NCBI GenBank assembly: GCA_963834445.1
Contig: CAWIBU010000006.1
Location: forward strand, 1-64,000
Direction of reading: 5' to 3'
Length of the DNA: 64,000 nucleotides
Source: PALSA-350 sp963834445
Lineage (GTDB): Bacteria; Acidobacteriota; Terriglobia; Terriglobales; Acidobacteriaceae
The notes under the pieces were generated by a model. The model was not told the DNA's origin, ran no database searches, and saw only the letters and a program-made list of their open reading frames with translations. The position numbers and the translations under genes were made by a program. Of this stretch, positions 50,799-60,846 are shown in pieces (position 1 is the stretch's first letter; the number at the start of each line of letters is the position of its first letter).

Positions 50799-53700
50799 CT
50801 AGAACGAGCCCCGCACGCCCAGCTGCAACTGGCGTGGGGGACGGTTTCCGTAAGCATTCGCTGAAATCAGCTCACCGAAGGTCGGCGAATCGAAGATGCG
50901 GTCGGGCACGTCGAAGTTTGGATGGTTAAAGACATTGAATAGATCAGCTCGGAACTGAAGCGAGGCTTTTCCGGCGATTCGCTGGCTGCGCATCACGCTG
51001 ACATCGAAGTCGACGAAACCCGGGCCGGTGACACTGTTGCGCGGCGCGGTGCCGAATCGGACTTCACCAAGAAGGTTCGGGTTTGAAAACGCGCACGGAT
51101 TGAACCAGCTGTACGGCTTGCCGGTTACGTCCGCTGCGCGGCCACCCTGCGAGATAGTTTTGTAGCAGGAGGGGTCAGCATTGGTCGTCACCGCGCCCGG
51201 CTTTTTCGGATCGCTGACCTGATCGGGGCGGTCGATATACGCCTGGATGCCGGTCTGACTCTGCAGGACCGACCGGTTCACGGTGAAGGGCCGGCCGGTT
51301 TGTACCGTGGCGATTCCGCCTAAAGTCCAGTGCGAGAGCAGTGTAGACAGGACCGGATTGCCCGCGAACCCGATGCGACTGGAGAGCGCCGGCTCCTGGT
51401 AAACGTAACTGGCGACGAAGCGGTGGCGTGCATCGAAATCCGAGAGAGCCCTTTCGGCGCGCAGGTCGTTAGAATTCTGCGGGAATCCGGGGTCGACAGC
51501 GGTACTGAAGAGCTGCGAAGCATCGTCGATCGACTTCGACCAGGTGTATCCGGCCAGAAACTCAAGCCCGTTGGTGTAGCGTCGCACGGCTCGCACCTGA
51601 AGCGAGTTATAAGTGCTGTCGGCGATGGAGGCTATCTGCTGTACGGTGGTGAACTGCGGATAAGGCGCCGCTCCACCCGGCGCCGGTTGGTTGGCATCGC
51701 GACGGAGCGGCAGACGTGTGCCTTTGCTGCCGACGTACGCCACATCCAGCACCAGCCCCTTTGCGACCTCCACTTGATTGCCGAAATTCCACTGCTGCAC
51801 ATAGGCGTCGCGGAAGTTCTCCGGCATGGTGAAAGAGATGGGGAAGTGGATGGGCGAGTCGAAGATGGTCTGAATATTATTAGTGCCGGAGTTGACGAAA
51901 GCCTGGACAGGATAGAACGGCGGATTGAGCCGTGAACCAAAGTTCGTGTTCAGGATGGTCACGTCGTAGAAGATCCCATAGGCGGAGCGGACAACGTACC
52001 GCTCGCTGCTCAAGGGGCGCCAGGCTAACCCGATACGTGGGGCAAAGTCGTCGCGGTCGGGCCGATAGACTCCGCGTGGGATGCCATGCGTCCCGGCGAT
52101 GAAGAACATGCAGTCCGGCTTGGGCGAGCAGGCGGCGGAATTCGTGGAGAGGTCGGGGATGGAGAGTCGATTGCCCGTGTCATATGGCGGCGAGCTGTAC
52201 TCGTAACGCAGGCCGGCGTTCAGGGTCAGCCGCGAATTCAGCCGGATGTCGTCCTGCGCGTAGACGGCAGTGTCGGAGGTGCGCAGATCGGTGGAGGTAT
52301 TGCCGCTGACGCTGACTGCGATTGCCGGGACGCCGAGCAGGAGATCCTCGATGGAGTTGCCGGTGATGCCGAGAAAATCCCAGAAGCCGCGGGAAAATTC
52401 GTCAATGTAGCTGTTGTTGGCGATATTGAGATAGTCGACGCCAAAGTTGAACTGGTGACGGCCGCGATTGAACGCCGGGTGCCAGGCGAGATTATCCGCG
52501 AAGTTGAAGGTATTGTTGTGGCGGTCCATCGGGAGGCTGGTCGACCCGCCGATACCGTCATAGCCGGTGATTTGGACGTCGGGATAACCCTGGTCAACAG
52601 GCCGGGTGAGCATGGTGCGAAACCCCGGTAGGGTCTGGTTGCCCTTGTTGGCGAGAAAGCCGCCGAAGGTGTTGCGATTGAAACCGAACTTTGCTTCGTT
52701 GATGGTTGCGGTGCCGAAGACATGGATCAAGGAAATGCCGACATTCTGTCCCAGCGTGTCTTCCGGCGATCCGTAGCCGGGCAGGTTGCTGAATGAGGGC
52801 ACTCCCGGATCGAATGGATTGAATCGGTTCTGGTCGAAGAGCGTATAGTGCCCGGAGAGATTGTCGATAGAGCTGATGTGATGATCGAGTCGGACGGTGG
52901 GCATCTGCTCGGTCTCGGTGAGCAGTGGCGCTGCAATGTAGCGCGTGGAGGTGATGGGATCGCCGACGTTCGCCACGGGCAGCATATCGAGAATTGCTTT
53001 GCCGGCAGGGTTGATCGCCGGCGGAGGGATAGCTGCCAGCAGCCCGGCGCGCAATGCCTGCGAAGGTACGGACGCCTGCCGAGTAATGGCCTGGCGCAGC
53101 GACAACTCCTCATCGGCGACAAAAAAGAACGTCTTGCCGGTGCGCAGCGGACCGCCAATCGACCCTCCAAACTGGTCGCGGTCGAAGGGAGGAATGGAAC
53201 CACAGGCCCCGAGTGTCGCCCCCGACCCGCACGACGGAAGGTCAAAATAATTCTTTGCGTCCATGTTGCGGTTGCGCAGAAACTCAAACAGCCCGCCATG
53301 GAAATGATCGCCACCGGACTTCAGGGCGACGTTGATCTGTCCGCCCGCGCTGCGGCCAAATTCCGCCGAGGAATTGCTGGACTGCACCTTGAATTCCTGA
53401 ATCGCCTCGACCGACGGGAGCACGCTCCACTGGTTCAGGAACGCATCGTTGTTGTCGACACCATCGAGCAGAAAGTAGTTGGACTGCTCGCGCACGCCGT
53501 CGATGCTGATGGCGCTGCCCAGAACGGTGTTCTGCGATCCGTCCGTGCCGGGTTCCGAACCCGCAACCAGGAGCCCAAGCGTGAGGAAGTTGCGTTCGTT
53601 GAGCGGCAGATCGGCAATGCGGGCGCCATCAATCACCTCGCCGACGGTGCCGTTCTGCGACTGGATCAGGGGCGGGGCGCCGCTGACCTCAATGCGCTCA

Positions 53701-54113
53701 TCGACACGGCCAACAGAAAGTGCGAAATCGAGCGATACGACGGAATCGATCTCGACCCGGATGCCGGAACGGACGACTTCGCGGAAGCCAGGGCTCTCGA
53801 CGGTGACGGAATACTCGCCCGGCTGCAAGAGGGGCAGAACGAAGCTCCCAAGGGAGTCGGTACGCGTCTCACGAACGGCGCTGGTCGCCAGGTTGCGCGC
53901 GCGAACTGTCGCGTTTACGACGACGGCGTGCTGGGGATCCTCGACGGTGCCGCGAATGGATCCGGTGACGTCGAGGGCGAGGGACGGACGGCAACTGAGG
54001 AGAACCAGAATCAGAAACGGGAAGAGCTTCGATCCAATCCTCACCAGATTTCTCTCCAGGCCGCCGGTTCGGCCGCATCTGCGGGCCGGCTCCCGCGTCT
54101 TGATGGGGTCCAT
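50799..54113 (-). CDS. TonB-dependent outer-membrane receptor, Oar-like, with carboxypeptidase-regulatory domain
   Basis: An 1104-aa protein with a signal peptide (SKLFPFLILVLLSCRPSLA). Residues about 50-135 are a carboxypeptidase-regulatory-like beta-sandwich (GTVEDPQHAVVVNATV, YSVTVESPGF). A plug domain follows (DLPLNERNFLTL, SIDGVREQSNYFLLDGVDNND), then the barrel, ending in the terminal Phe (LQLGVRGSF) needed for barrel insertion. This layout is very common in Acidobacteriota, where dozens of copies are found per genome. Probably imports a glycan or chelate; substrate unknown. Transcribed away from the kinase gene, with which it shares an upstream region of about 135 bp. Confidence 0.93.
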   Translation of the reverse strand: MDPIKTREPARRCGRTGGLERNLVRIGSKLFPFLILVLLSCRPSLALDVTGSIRGTVEDPQHAVVVNATVRARNLATSAVRETRTDSLGSFVLPLLQPGEYSVTVESPGFREVVRSGIRVEIDSVVSLDFALSVGRVDERIEVSGAPPLIQSQNGTVGEVIDGARIADLPLNERNFLTLGLLVAGSEPGTDGSQNTVLGSAISIDGVREQSNYFLLDGVDNNDAFLNQWSVLPSVEAIQEFKVQSSNSSAEFGRSAGGQINVALKSGGDHFHGGLFEFLRNRNMDAKNYFDLPSCGSGATLGACGSIPPFDRDQFGGSIGGPLRTGKTFFFVADEELSLRQAITRQASVPSQALRAGLLAAIPPPAINPAGKAILDMLPVANVGDPITSTRYIAAPLLTETEQMPTVRLDHHISSIDNLSGHYTLFDQNRFNPFDPGVPSFSNLPGYGSPEDTLGQNVGISLIHVFGTATINEAKFGFNRNTFGGFLANKGNQTLPGFRTMLTRPVDQGYPDVQITGYDGIGGSTSLPMDRHNNTFNFADNLAWHPAFNRGRHQFNFGVDYLNIANNSYIDEFSRGFWDFLGITGNSIEDLLLGVPAIAVSVSGNTSTDLRTSDTAVYAQDDIRLNSRLTLNAGLRYEYSSPPYDTGNRLSIPDLSTNSAACSPKPDCMFFIAGTHGIPRGVYRPDRDDFAPRIGLAWRPLSSERYVVRSAYGIFYDVTILNTNFGSRLNPPFYPVQAFVNSGTNNIQTIFDSPIHFPISFTMPENFRDAYVQQWNFGNQVEVAKGLVLDVAYVGSKGTRLPLRRDANQPAPGGAAPYPQFTTVQQIASIADSTYNSLQVRAVRRYTNGLEFLAGYTWSKSIDDASQLFSTAVDPGFPQNSNDLRAERALSDFDARHRFVASYVYQEPALSSRIGFAGNPVLSTLLSHWTLGGIATVQTGRPFTVNRSVLQSQTGIQAYIDRPDQVSDPKKPGAVTTNADPSCYKTISQGGRAADVTGKPYSWFNPCAFSNPNLLGEVRFGTAPRNSVTGPGFVDFDVSVMRSQRIAGKASLQFRADLFNVFNHPNFDVPDRIFDSPTFGELISANAYGNRPPRQLQLGVRGSF

Positions 54114-54249
54114 CCATTCGCCGCCGTCGGCAGAACAGCCAGCCAGCGATGCGGAGTCTCAGCGGCCACGGTCAGGTCGAGGCCCAGGCGCAGGGGAACG
54201 CCTCGACTCGACTATACTTCAGTCGCGTGCCCCCCAGCGCGGAAAGGGA

Positions 54250-56598
54250 ATGGAATCGTTGGAGTCGATCATTTCTCATTACCGTCTGGTCCGCCAGATC
54301 GGATCGGGTGGAATGGGCGTTGTGTATGAGGCGGAAGACCTGAGTCTGGGCCGGCACGTGGCGCTAAAATTTCTGCCCGAGACGGTTACCGGCGACGAGC
54401 CGATCGAACGGTTTCGGCGCGAGGCGCGGACTGCCTCCTCTCTGAACCATCCGGCCATCTGCACCGTCTACGAAACCGGTTTTGACCAGGGCCGGCACTA
54501 CCTGAGCATGGAACTGCTGGAAGGCGAGCCGCTCAGCCAGCGGCTGACCCGCGGTCCGTTCGAGTTGCGGCCGCTGATTGAGTTTGCCCTGCACATCACG
54601 GCGGGGCTGAGTGCGGCGCACCGAAAGAACATCGTTCACCGCGACCTGAAGCCCTCCAATCTGTTTCTGACCAGCTACGGACAGGCAAAGATTCTCGACT
54701 TCGGCCTCGCGAAATTGATCGACGAAGCGCATGTGCGGCCGGATGCGGAGACCGCCGCCGCCCCGCTTACTCAGGCGAACGTCGCCGTGGGCACGCTGGA
54801 ATATATGTCTCCCGAACAGGCCCGGGGCGGACAGCTGGACGCGCGCACCGACATTTTTTCGCTGGGCGAGGTGCTGTACGAGATGGCCACCGGACGTCGG
54901 CCATTTTTCGGTTCGACTCAGGGACTGCTTTACGATGCGATTCTGAACAGCGACCCCGTTCCGCCGCGCACCCTCAACGCGGCTATTCCCGCCAGGCTCG
55001 AAGAGATCATTCTGGCGATGCTCGAAAAGGATCCGGACCTGCGCCTGCAGAGTTCGGACGCCGTGCAGACGGATTTTCGTCGTTTGCAGCGCGATTTGGA
55101 GCAGGGGCATGCCGGCATTGCACAGGGGTCCGACTCAAATTCCGTCGCGGCCGAATCGCGGACGCCATCGTCCGGGGCTCGGTCCGGTTCGCGTGCCACT
55201 GGTCGGGTCGCGCGCCCGCGCAGACGGGCCATCGCGGTGCTCCCGTTTGCAAATGAGAGCGGCACACCCGAACTTGACTACCTGAGCGACGGACTTACGG
55301 AAGTCCTGATCAATAACCTTTCCGGCATTCCTGAACTGAAGACAGTGCCGCGCGCGGTTGCGTTTCACCTTAAGGGCCGCCCCTTCGATCCTGCGGAGAT
55401 CATCCGCGATCTGCGCGTGCACACCGTGGTGGTGGGACGGCTTTCGCGGCGGGCGGCACGTCTGAGCGTCGGTGTGGAGTTGCTCGATCTCACCACGGTG
55501 GAGCAGATCTGGGGACAGCAATATGCAGTTAACGAGCAGGAGATCGTGGGCCTCGACAACACCATCGCCGGCGACATCACGAACGCTCTGCGCCTCAAGC
55601 TCACCTCGGACGTCACAAAGCGGCTGTCACGCAGGCAGACGACCAATGCGCGCGCCTTTGAGCTGTACCTGAAAGGCAGGCATGCGTATGCGCGCTTCTT
55701 TTTGCCCGACCAGGTATTTCAGGCGATCGAGTACGCGCGGCAGGCGATCGAGCTGGACCCGGCGTTTGCGGCGGCATGGGCCCTCTCGGCGGATGCGTAT
55801 GCGATTTGCGGCTACTTCCGCTATCGCAGTCCCGAAGATGTATTTCCCAAGGCCAAGGCGGCGGCGCTGCGCGCGCTGGAACTGGAGCCGACGCTGGGTG
55901 AGCCGCATGCGACGCTGGGGCTCATCTATTACACGTACGAGTGGGACTGGAATCGTGCGGAGCAGGCCTTCCGCAAAGCCGCCCAGCGACAGGCGGAAGG
56001 CCTGGGTGGCGGCACTTCGCATGCATTTCTGATGCTGACGCTTGGCCATTTTGATCAGGCCATGGAGTTGTGCGAGCGCGCACTCAAGGTCGATCCGCTT
56101 TCGGCCCCCGTGGCGCTGGCAGCCGCCTGGATTTATCTCCAGGTCGGCGAAATTGAGAAGGCCCGGCGCCAGGGAAAGAACGCGCAGGAACTGGATCCGA
56201 ACATCTATCACAATCTCGAATTTCCTCCGATCGATATCCTGATCGATCTGCGCCAGGGGTGCGGTATGGAAGCGATGATGAAGTATCAGGCGTTTCTTGT
56301 GGAGGCAAAGCTTGATCCGACAAAGAGCGCGCTGCCGTATCTGATGGCGCATGCGGGCCTGAAGGATCAGGTGCGTGGCATTCTGCAGATGGCGGATCTG
56401 TCGGCGGCCGATCCGGTGAAGTTGGGGGTGGTCTATGCGGTGCTCGAGGACTACGATCAGGCTTTTGCCTATCTCGAGCGCGGTATCGAGGGACGCTACC
56501 GTGCAATGCTCGAAATCGCCGTGACACCGGAGTTCGCGCCCATGCGCACTGACCCGCGCTTCACCAGCATCCTGCAGCGCATGAAGCTGCCGATCTGA
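54250..56598 (+). CDS. Serine/threonine protein kinase with C-terminal TPR repeats
   Basis: A 782-aa protein. Residues 10-275 are the kinase: GSGGMGVVYEAE, VALKFLPE, HRDLKPSN, DFGLAKL and a MSPEQARGG in place of APE. A linker with many Ser/Arg is followed by a domain beginning AIAVLPFANESG (TolB-like/FlgO-like, about 330-450) and by TPR repeats from about 475. The start is the ATG at 54250, just after GGAAAGGGA; the open frame upstream to 53479 is antisense to the TonB gene and is not part of it. Such kinases are abundant in Acidobacteriota. There is no membrane segment. Confidence 0.93.
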   Translation: MESLESIISHYRLVRQIGSGGMGVVYEAEDLSLGRHVALKFLPETVTGDEPIERFRREARTASSLNHPAICTVYETGFDQGRHYLSMELLEGEPLSQRLTRGPFELRPLIEFALHITAGLSAAHRKNIVHRDLKPSNLFLTSYGQAKILDFGLAKLIDEAHVRPDAETAAAPLTQANVAVGTLEYMSPEQARGGQLDARTDIFSLGEVLYEMATGRRPFFGSTQGLLYDAILNSDPVPPRTLNAAIPARLEEIILAMLEKDPDLRLQSSDAVQTDFRRLQRDLEQGHAGIAQGSDSNSVAAESRTPSSGARSGSRATGRVARPRRRAIAVLPFANESGTPELDYLSDGLTEVLINNLSGIPELKTVPRAVAFHLKGRPFDPAEIIRDLRVHTVVVGRLSRRAARLSVGVELLDLTTVEQIWGQQYAVNEQEIVGLDNTIAGDITNALRLKLTSDVTKRLSRRQTTNARAFELYLKGRHAYARFFLPDQVFQAIEYARQAIELDPAFAAAWALSADAYAICGYFRYRSPEDVFPKAKAAALRALELEPTLGEPHATLGLIYYTYEWDWNRAEQAFRKAAQRQAEGLGGGTSHAFLMLTLGHFDQAMELCERALKVDPLSAPVALAAAWIYLQVGEIEKARRQGKNAQELDPNIYHNLEFPPIDILIDLRQGCGMEAMMKYQAFLVEAKLDPTKSALPYLMAHAGLKDQVRGILQMADLSAADPVKLGVVYAVLEDYDQAFAYLERGIEGRYRAMLEIAVTPEFAPMRTDPRFTSILQRMKLPI

Positions 56599-58734
56599 TC
56601 AGGGCGCTTTGGTGCCGTTGCGGGTTTCGCCGAAATGCTCTCCGAACGCAGCCGATGGACGACCGAGAACACCCGCCGCCGCCTGCATGCCGGAGATCGT
56701 CGCCGCTTCGACGCATCCCGCGTTCACACCGTTATCGGTCCAGTCGCCGGCGAGAAAAAGATTGTCGAAGCCAGACGCCGCCGCGGGCAAACGGTATTGC
56801 GGACTGCCTTTCACCGACATGACGTAGCGTTCCGAGGGATCGATGTTCATGCGGAAGAACTGCGCGCGCAATCTGGCTTCACCTTCGTTCTGCGCAACGT
56901 CCGCAAGCCGCGAAAAATCGCATTGGCCGGGTCCGCTTGCAGTTCCAGGCAGCAGAGCCGAGCAGCTTGCGTTCATAAACTCGAGCGCAGTTTGGTAGAT
57001 AGCCTGCTGCTGCGTGCCGGGGAAGCTGTGATCCGTGGCCGGCGGCAAGGGAACGCCGGGCATGGGCCCGCAGAAATAGCAGATGCTGGTGGGCGCTGTA
57101 GACGCGGGCCACTCTTCGCGGATCAGCAGCTGGTCCATGTTCGCGAAGGTGTCCATCGGCTCGGTGAAGCCGGCGACCAGCGGCGCTTCCGTCTGCCAAT
57201 AGGGCCAGCGCAGGCCGGCCATATCCGGCAGATACCACGCCTGGAAGGCCTGGGTCGCAGTGGTCTGCACTTGCTCGACCATCTTCTGCCACGCGGGCCG
57301 GGCCGCGACCAGTTCCGGGCAAAGCAGCGGCACCGCGCCAATGGAGATTCCGAACACAACCTGATCGAAATCGACGCCGCGGAGCAGCGTCTTTTGTTCC
57401 ACGTTCTGCCAGTCCGTCCACCACGACTCGAGATTGATACCCCGCCGGCGCAGTTCCTCGCCTTCCACCAGTTGATCGTAAAGAGGCTCGCTGGGCCAGC
57501 ACGGAAGCCGCCGCACCTGGACCAGCGGATCGTAGTCGCCGGTTTTGAGCGTGGCCTGCTGTGCCATGTCGATGGACGCGATCGACTGCCCATCATCCGA
57601 CAGGTGCAGCGCAGTGACCTTGTGAAAGAAGCGAAACTGCACACCGCGTTTTTTCAGAACCTCATAGAGCGGCGCAAAGATTGTGTCGCCCATGCCGGCC
57701 TGCATTCTCCAGTACACCGCGCCGCGATACGTAAAGAGGATGCGCAGCATGCCTGTCAGATAGGTTCCAGCCGCGCAGGTGTCATAGGGGCTGAAGCAGA
57801 GATCATAAAAGGCGCGCACCAGACCGCACGAGGTGACATCGGCCGACGCCCCATGGCGCGTCAGCCATTCGGCATAGTCGTATTCGTCGATGCATGAGAG
57901 GCCCCGCACCAAAATTCCGTCGTCGACGATGCCGAGCAGGTTCACCACCACGAACTCGGTCATCAGCAGGAAGCGGCGCAGCTCCTCGTTGGGTTCGCTC
58001 TGAGCGCTGTGGGTTCGCTGCTGGATCCATTGCCAGTAGGTTTCGACCATGGAGCCGAGCAGCGAATGCGCGGTGGGATCCAGATGGCCGTTGCGCGCGG
58101 CGGTCGCGTCCACGTGCGCTTTTGCCGTGTGCAGAATGGTTTCCCCCGTGCTGTGGGCGGCGTGCGGTCGTCCAAGCCTCGCCTCTGCCAGAAAGCCCTC
58201 GAGTCGCGCCCCAAAGCTTTCGTGTTCCGGCGGCGCGTCTGCCGGCAAAGGCGCTTTGACCAGCAGGTTGCGCATGAACTCCAGCGCCGTGCCCGCGATC
58301 TCCCACAGCGAAGGCAGTGCCACGGTGTCTCCGGGAGTGTCGGGGTTGGGCGCGAAGGTGAGCAGCCACGGAATCCACTGGCCGTTCACGTGGTCTTCGA
58401 CGTTCACTTCGTAGCAGGGCTTAAAGGCTTCAGTCCAGGTGGCGAGCGCCTCGGTGAGCGGCCTCGCATTCTCCTCGTAGCATTTGCGAATCATGCGAAA
58501 AGCATTTTCGTAAAAGCCCAGCCAGAAATGCAGGCCGTGTTCCTCGATGCGCTGGCAAACGGCTGCGTTGCGGCCGCTCGCGCCTTTGCCGCCGAGCCGC
58601 CAGCCCATCTGATAGAGCGTGACTTCGTATCGCTCCTGCCACCCTGGCTCCGACGTCAGCTCAAACGCCGCAGACATGGCGCCCACGCCGCCGCCCAGGA
58701 TGGCCACTTTGATTTTGCGTCCCGCGTTCTCCAT
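56599..58734 (-). CDS. FAD-dependent oxidoreductase, phytoene-desaturase/HpnE-like (paralogue 3 of 3)
   Basis: A 711-aa protein with the N-terminal dinucleotide fold (VAILGGGVGAMSAAFEL), the GWRLGGKGASGRN motif after the first strand, and the C-terminal FAD motif LFLAGDWTDNGVNAGCVEAA. It is longer than standard phytoene desaturases (about 500 aa) because of a 200-residue helical insert. Third gene of the leftward operon, 3 bp after the second. The three paralogues share motifs at both ends and the EVLKKRGVQFRFF segment. Substrate unknown; isoprenoid or squalene-type chemistry is a guess from family. Confidence 0.88.
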   Translation of the reverse strand: MENAGRKIKVAILGGGVGAMSAAFELTSEPGWQERYEVTLYQMGWRLGGKGASGRNAAVCQRIEEHGLHFWLGFYENAFRMIRKCYEENARPLTEALATWTEAFKPCYEVNVEDHVNGQWIPWLLTFAPNPDTPGDTVALPSLWEIAGTALEFMRNLLVKAPLPADAPPEHESFGARLEGFLAEARLGRPHAAHSTGETILHTAKAHVDATAARNGHLDPTAHSLLGSMVETYWQWIQQRTHSAQSEPNEELRRFLLMTEFVVVNLLGIVDDGILVRGLSCIDEYDYAEWLTRHGASADVTSCGLVRAFYDLCFSPYDTCAAGTYLTGMLRILFTYRGAVYWRMQAGMGDTIFAPLYEVLKKRGVQFRFFHKVTALHLSDDGQSIASIDMAQQATLKTGDYDPLVQVRRLPCWPSEPLYDQLVEGEELRRRGINLESWWTDWQNVEQKTLLRGVDFDQVVFGISIGAVPLLCPELVAARPAWQKMVEQVQTTATQAFQAWYLPDMAGLRWPYWQTEAPLVAGFTEPMDTFANMDQLLIREEWPASTAPTSICYFCGPMPGVPLPPATDHSFPGTQQQAIYQTALEFMNASCSALLPGTASGPGQCDFSRLADVAQNEGEARLRAQFFRMNIDPSERYVMSVKGSPQYRLPAAASGFDNLFLAGDWTDNGVNAGCVEAATISGMQAAAGVLGRPSAAFGEHFGETRNGTKAP

Positions 58735-58737
58735 GCG

Positions 58738-60846
58738 TCAGCCTTCCTGCGCGGGATTCGCGCGTTCGGGATAAGAGAAGGCCTCGCCCGCAATCGTAAT
58801 TTCCGGTCCGGCAATGGCGCGCGCAGCGGCCTTGCCCCCCATCACCGCGGCTTCCACGCAACCCGCATTCAGAGGGGTAGCGACCCAGTCCCCCGCAAGA
58901 AACAGATTCAGGACACCCGTGTTGCCGGGATCCATCCGGTACTTCGACGTGCCCGCTGCAGACAACACATAGCGCTCTGAGGGATCGATATTCACACGCA
59001 GATACTGCGAATCCAGACTCGCTTCTCCCTTCGCATCGGACCGATCGGCGAGTAGACTCCAGTCAAAACCGTTGACGCTATGCGCGGCGGGCCAAAATCC
59101 TTTCGTGTGCTCGTTCAGATACCCAATTGCTGTCGCCTTGAGCTTGTCGATTTCCGCTTGAGGAAAGTCGTGCTCGGTGGCTGGAGGCATCCCCGCGTCC
59201 GACACGCCGCACAAATAACCCACCTGATTGGGACTCAGGTCGGTGGGCCACTCCTCCTTCAGCAAAATGTCCGACATGTCGGCCCAGCTGTTGATGGGTT
59301 CGACGGAGGTGAGCATAACCGCGGCGGGCAGGCGCCAGGCGGGAAAGCCCAGACCCGACGCATCGGGATACGTCCAGACCTGGAACGACTGCGTGGCTGT
59401 CGTGGCGACGTTGTCGACCATCGCTCTCCACGCCGGCTTGCGTTCGATGATCTCCGAGCAGATGCCAGGAACGGCCCCGAGTGAAATGCCCAGCACTACG
59501 TCGTCGAAATCCGTGCCGCGCCGCAGTGTGATTTCTTCCACATCCTGCCACGGCGTCCACCACGACTCAAGATTGATGCCGTTGGTGCGCAGCGTCTCGC
59601 CTTCGACCAATTGCTCGTAGAGAGGCTCGCTCGGCCAGCAGGGGAGTTCGCGAACGCTGAAGAGCGGCTGGTACTCGCCACTCTTCATCGTTGCCTGCCG
59701 GCCCAGTCGGATCGCGTCCACGCTCCCACCGTCTTCGCCAAGCGCGAGGTTGCGCACGCGATGGAAGAAGCGAAACTGGACGCCGCGCTTTTTCAGTACC
59801 TCATAGAGAGGAGCGAAGACCACGTCGCCCATGCCCGCCTGCAGCTTCCAGTAGATGGCGCCTTTGCAGGTGAGCAGCGCTCGCGACATGACCTGCAGCA
59901 TCACCCCGGCCGACATGGTGGACCGGTCGTGGAGCATGAAGTTGTACGCCCAGTTCACGGCCTGTGAATGCAGCGTGATCTCTGATGCTCCGTGGCTGCG
60001 CAGCCAGGCGCGGTAATCGATGTCATCGAGCGAGGAGAATCCACGGTGGAGCACATCGTCGGCAAGATATCCGCGCATGTTGGCGATGCCGAAATCCATC
60101 AGCAGCCAGAGACGACGCGCGGGCGCCGATTGGTCAACGCACTTCTCCATCAGGTGCCAAAGCCAGTGGAGAAATTCGTCGAACTTGCCAACGAGGCGGT
60201 CACGCCAGTCCTTCGAATGCAATCCCTCTTTACCTTCGCTGCGGACCAGCCGGTCGATTTCCTCGAGCATCAGTTCGCCGATCTCGAGGGCGGAAGCCTC
60301 GAATAGGCCGCAGAGAAAACGCTCCAGTCCCTCGAAGAATCGGGAAGGCGATGCCGATCGTGGTGTCGCGGCGGCGCAGCGAAACATGCCCAGCATGCCT
60401 TCAACCGCGGAGGCCAGCACCTCCCAGTGTGACGCGACGTTTCCATCGCCGGGATCCCCGGCAGGCGGCGAAAACTGCACGGGCCAGAAGTCCATACCGT
60501 CCGGACTCGGATCCTCCATCACGTGGCAGTTATAAGGCTTGAAAGCCTCGTCCCACGTGGCCAGTGGAACAGTTAACGGACGCGCATTTTCCGCATAACA
60601 GGCCCGCATCACGCCGAAGGCGTTTTCGTAATAGCCGAGCCACAGATGAATCCCATGCTCCTCGATGCGATTGAAGTGTTCGCGATTGCGTCCGCTCGCA
60701 CCCTTACCCCCGAGCCTCCAGCCAAGCTGGTAGACGGTAATCTCGAACCGCTCCTTCCAGCCAGGAAGACTGCTCAGTTCGAACGCGGCGGCCAGCGCGC
60801 CCACGCCACCGCCCAGGATCGCAATCTTTCGCGGCGCCGCGCTCAT
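58738..60846 (-). CDS. FAD-dependent oxidoreductase, phytoene-desaturase/HpnE-like (paralogue 2 of 3)
   Basis: A 702-aa paralogue. N-terminus IAILGGGVGALAAAFEL, then GWRLGGKGASGRN; C-terminus LFLAGDWVATPLNAGCVEAA. The start overlaps the stop of paralogue 1 by 4 bp (ATGA), so the three are translated in sequence. The middle region is the most divergent part, which suggests different substrates or a hetero-oligomer. Confidence 0.88.
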   Translation of the reverse strand: MSAAPRKIAILGGGVGALAAAFELSSLPGWKERFEITVYQLGWRLGGKGASGRNREHFNRIEEHGIHLWLGYYENAFGVMRACYAENARPLTVPLATWDEAFKPYNCHVMEDPSPDGMDFWPVQFSPPAGDPGDGNVASHWEVLASAVEGMLGMFRCAAATPRSASPSRFFEGLERFLCGLFEASALEIGELMLEEIDRLVRSEGKEGLHSKDWRDRLVGKFDEFLHWLWHLMEKCVDQSAPARRLWLLMDFGIANMRGYLADDVLHRGFSSLDDIDYRAWLRSHGASEITLHSQAVNWAYNFMLHDRSTMSAGVMLQVMSRALLTCKGAIYWKLQAGMGDVVFAPLYEVLKKRGVQFRFFHRVRNLALGEDGGSVDAIRLGRQATMKSGEYQPLFSVRELPCWPSEPLYEQLVEGETLRTNGINLESWWTPWQDVEEITLRRGTDFDDVVLGISLGAVPGICSEIIERKPAWRAMVDNVATTATQSFQVWTYPDASGLGFPAWRLPAAVMLTSVEPINSWADMSDILLKEEWPTDLSPNQVGYLCGVSDAGMPPATEHDFPQAEIDKLKATAIGYLNEHTKGFWPAAHSVNGFDWSLLADRSDAKGEASLDSQYLRVNIDPSERYVLSAAGTSKYRMDPGNTGVLNLFLAGDWVATPLNAGCVEAAVMGGKAAARAIAGPEITIAGEAFSYPERANPAQEG

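Noticed and set aside
52848..54249. Long plus-strand frames antisense to the TonB receptor, including the upstream extension of the kinase frame
   Set aside because: High-GC antisense openness; the kinase has a good start at 54250 and the added sequence has no domain.
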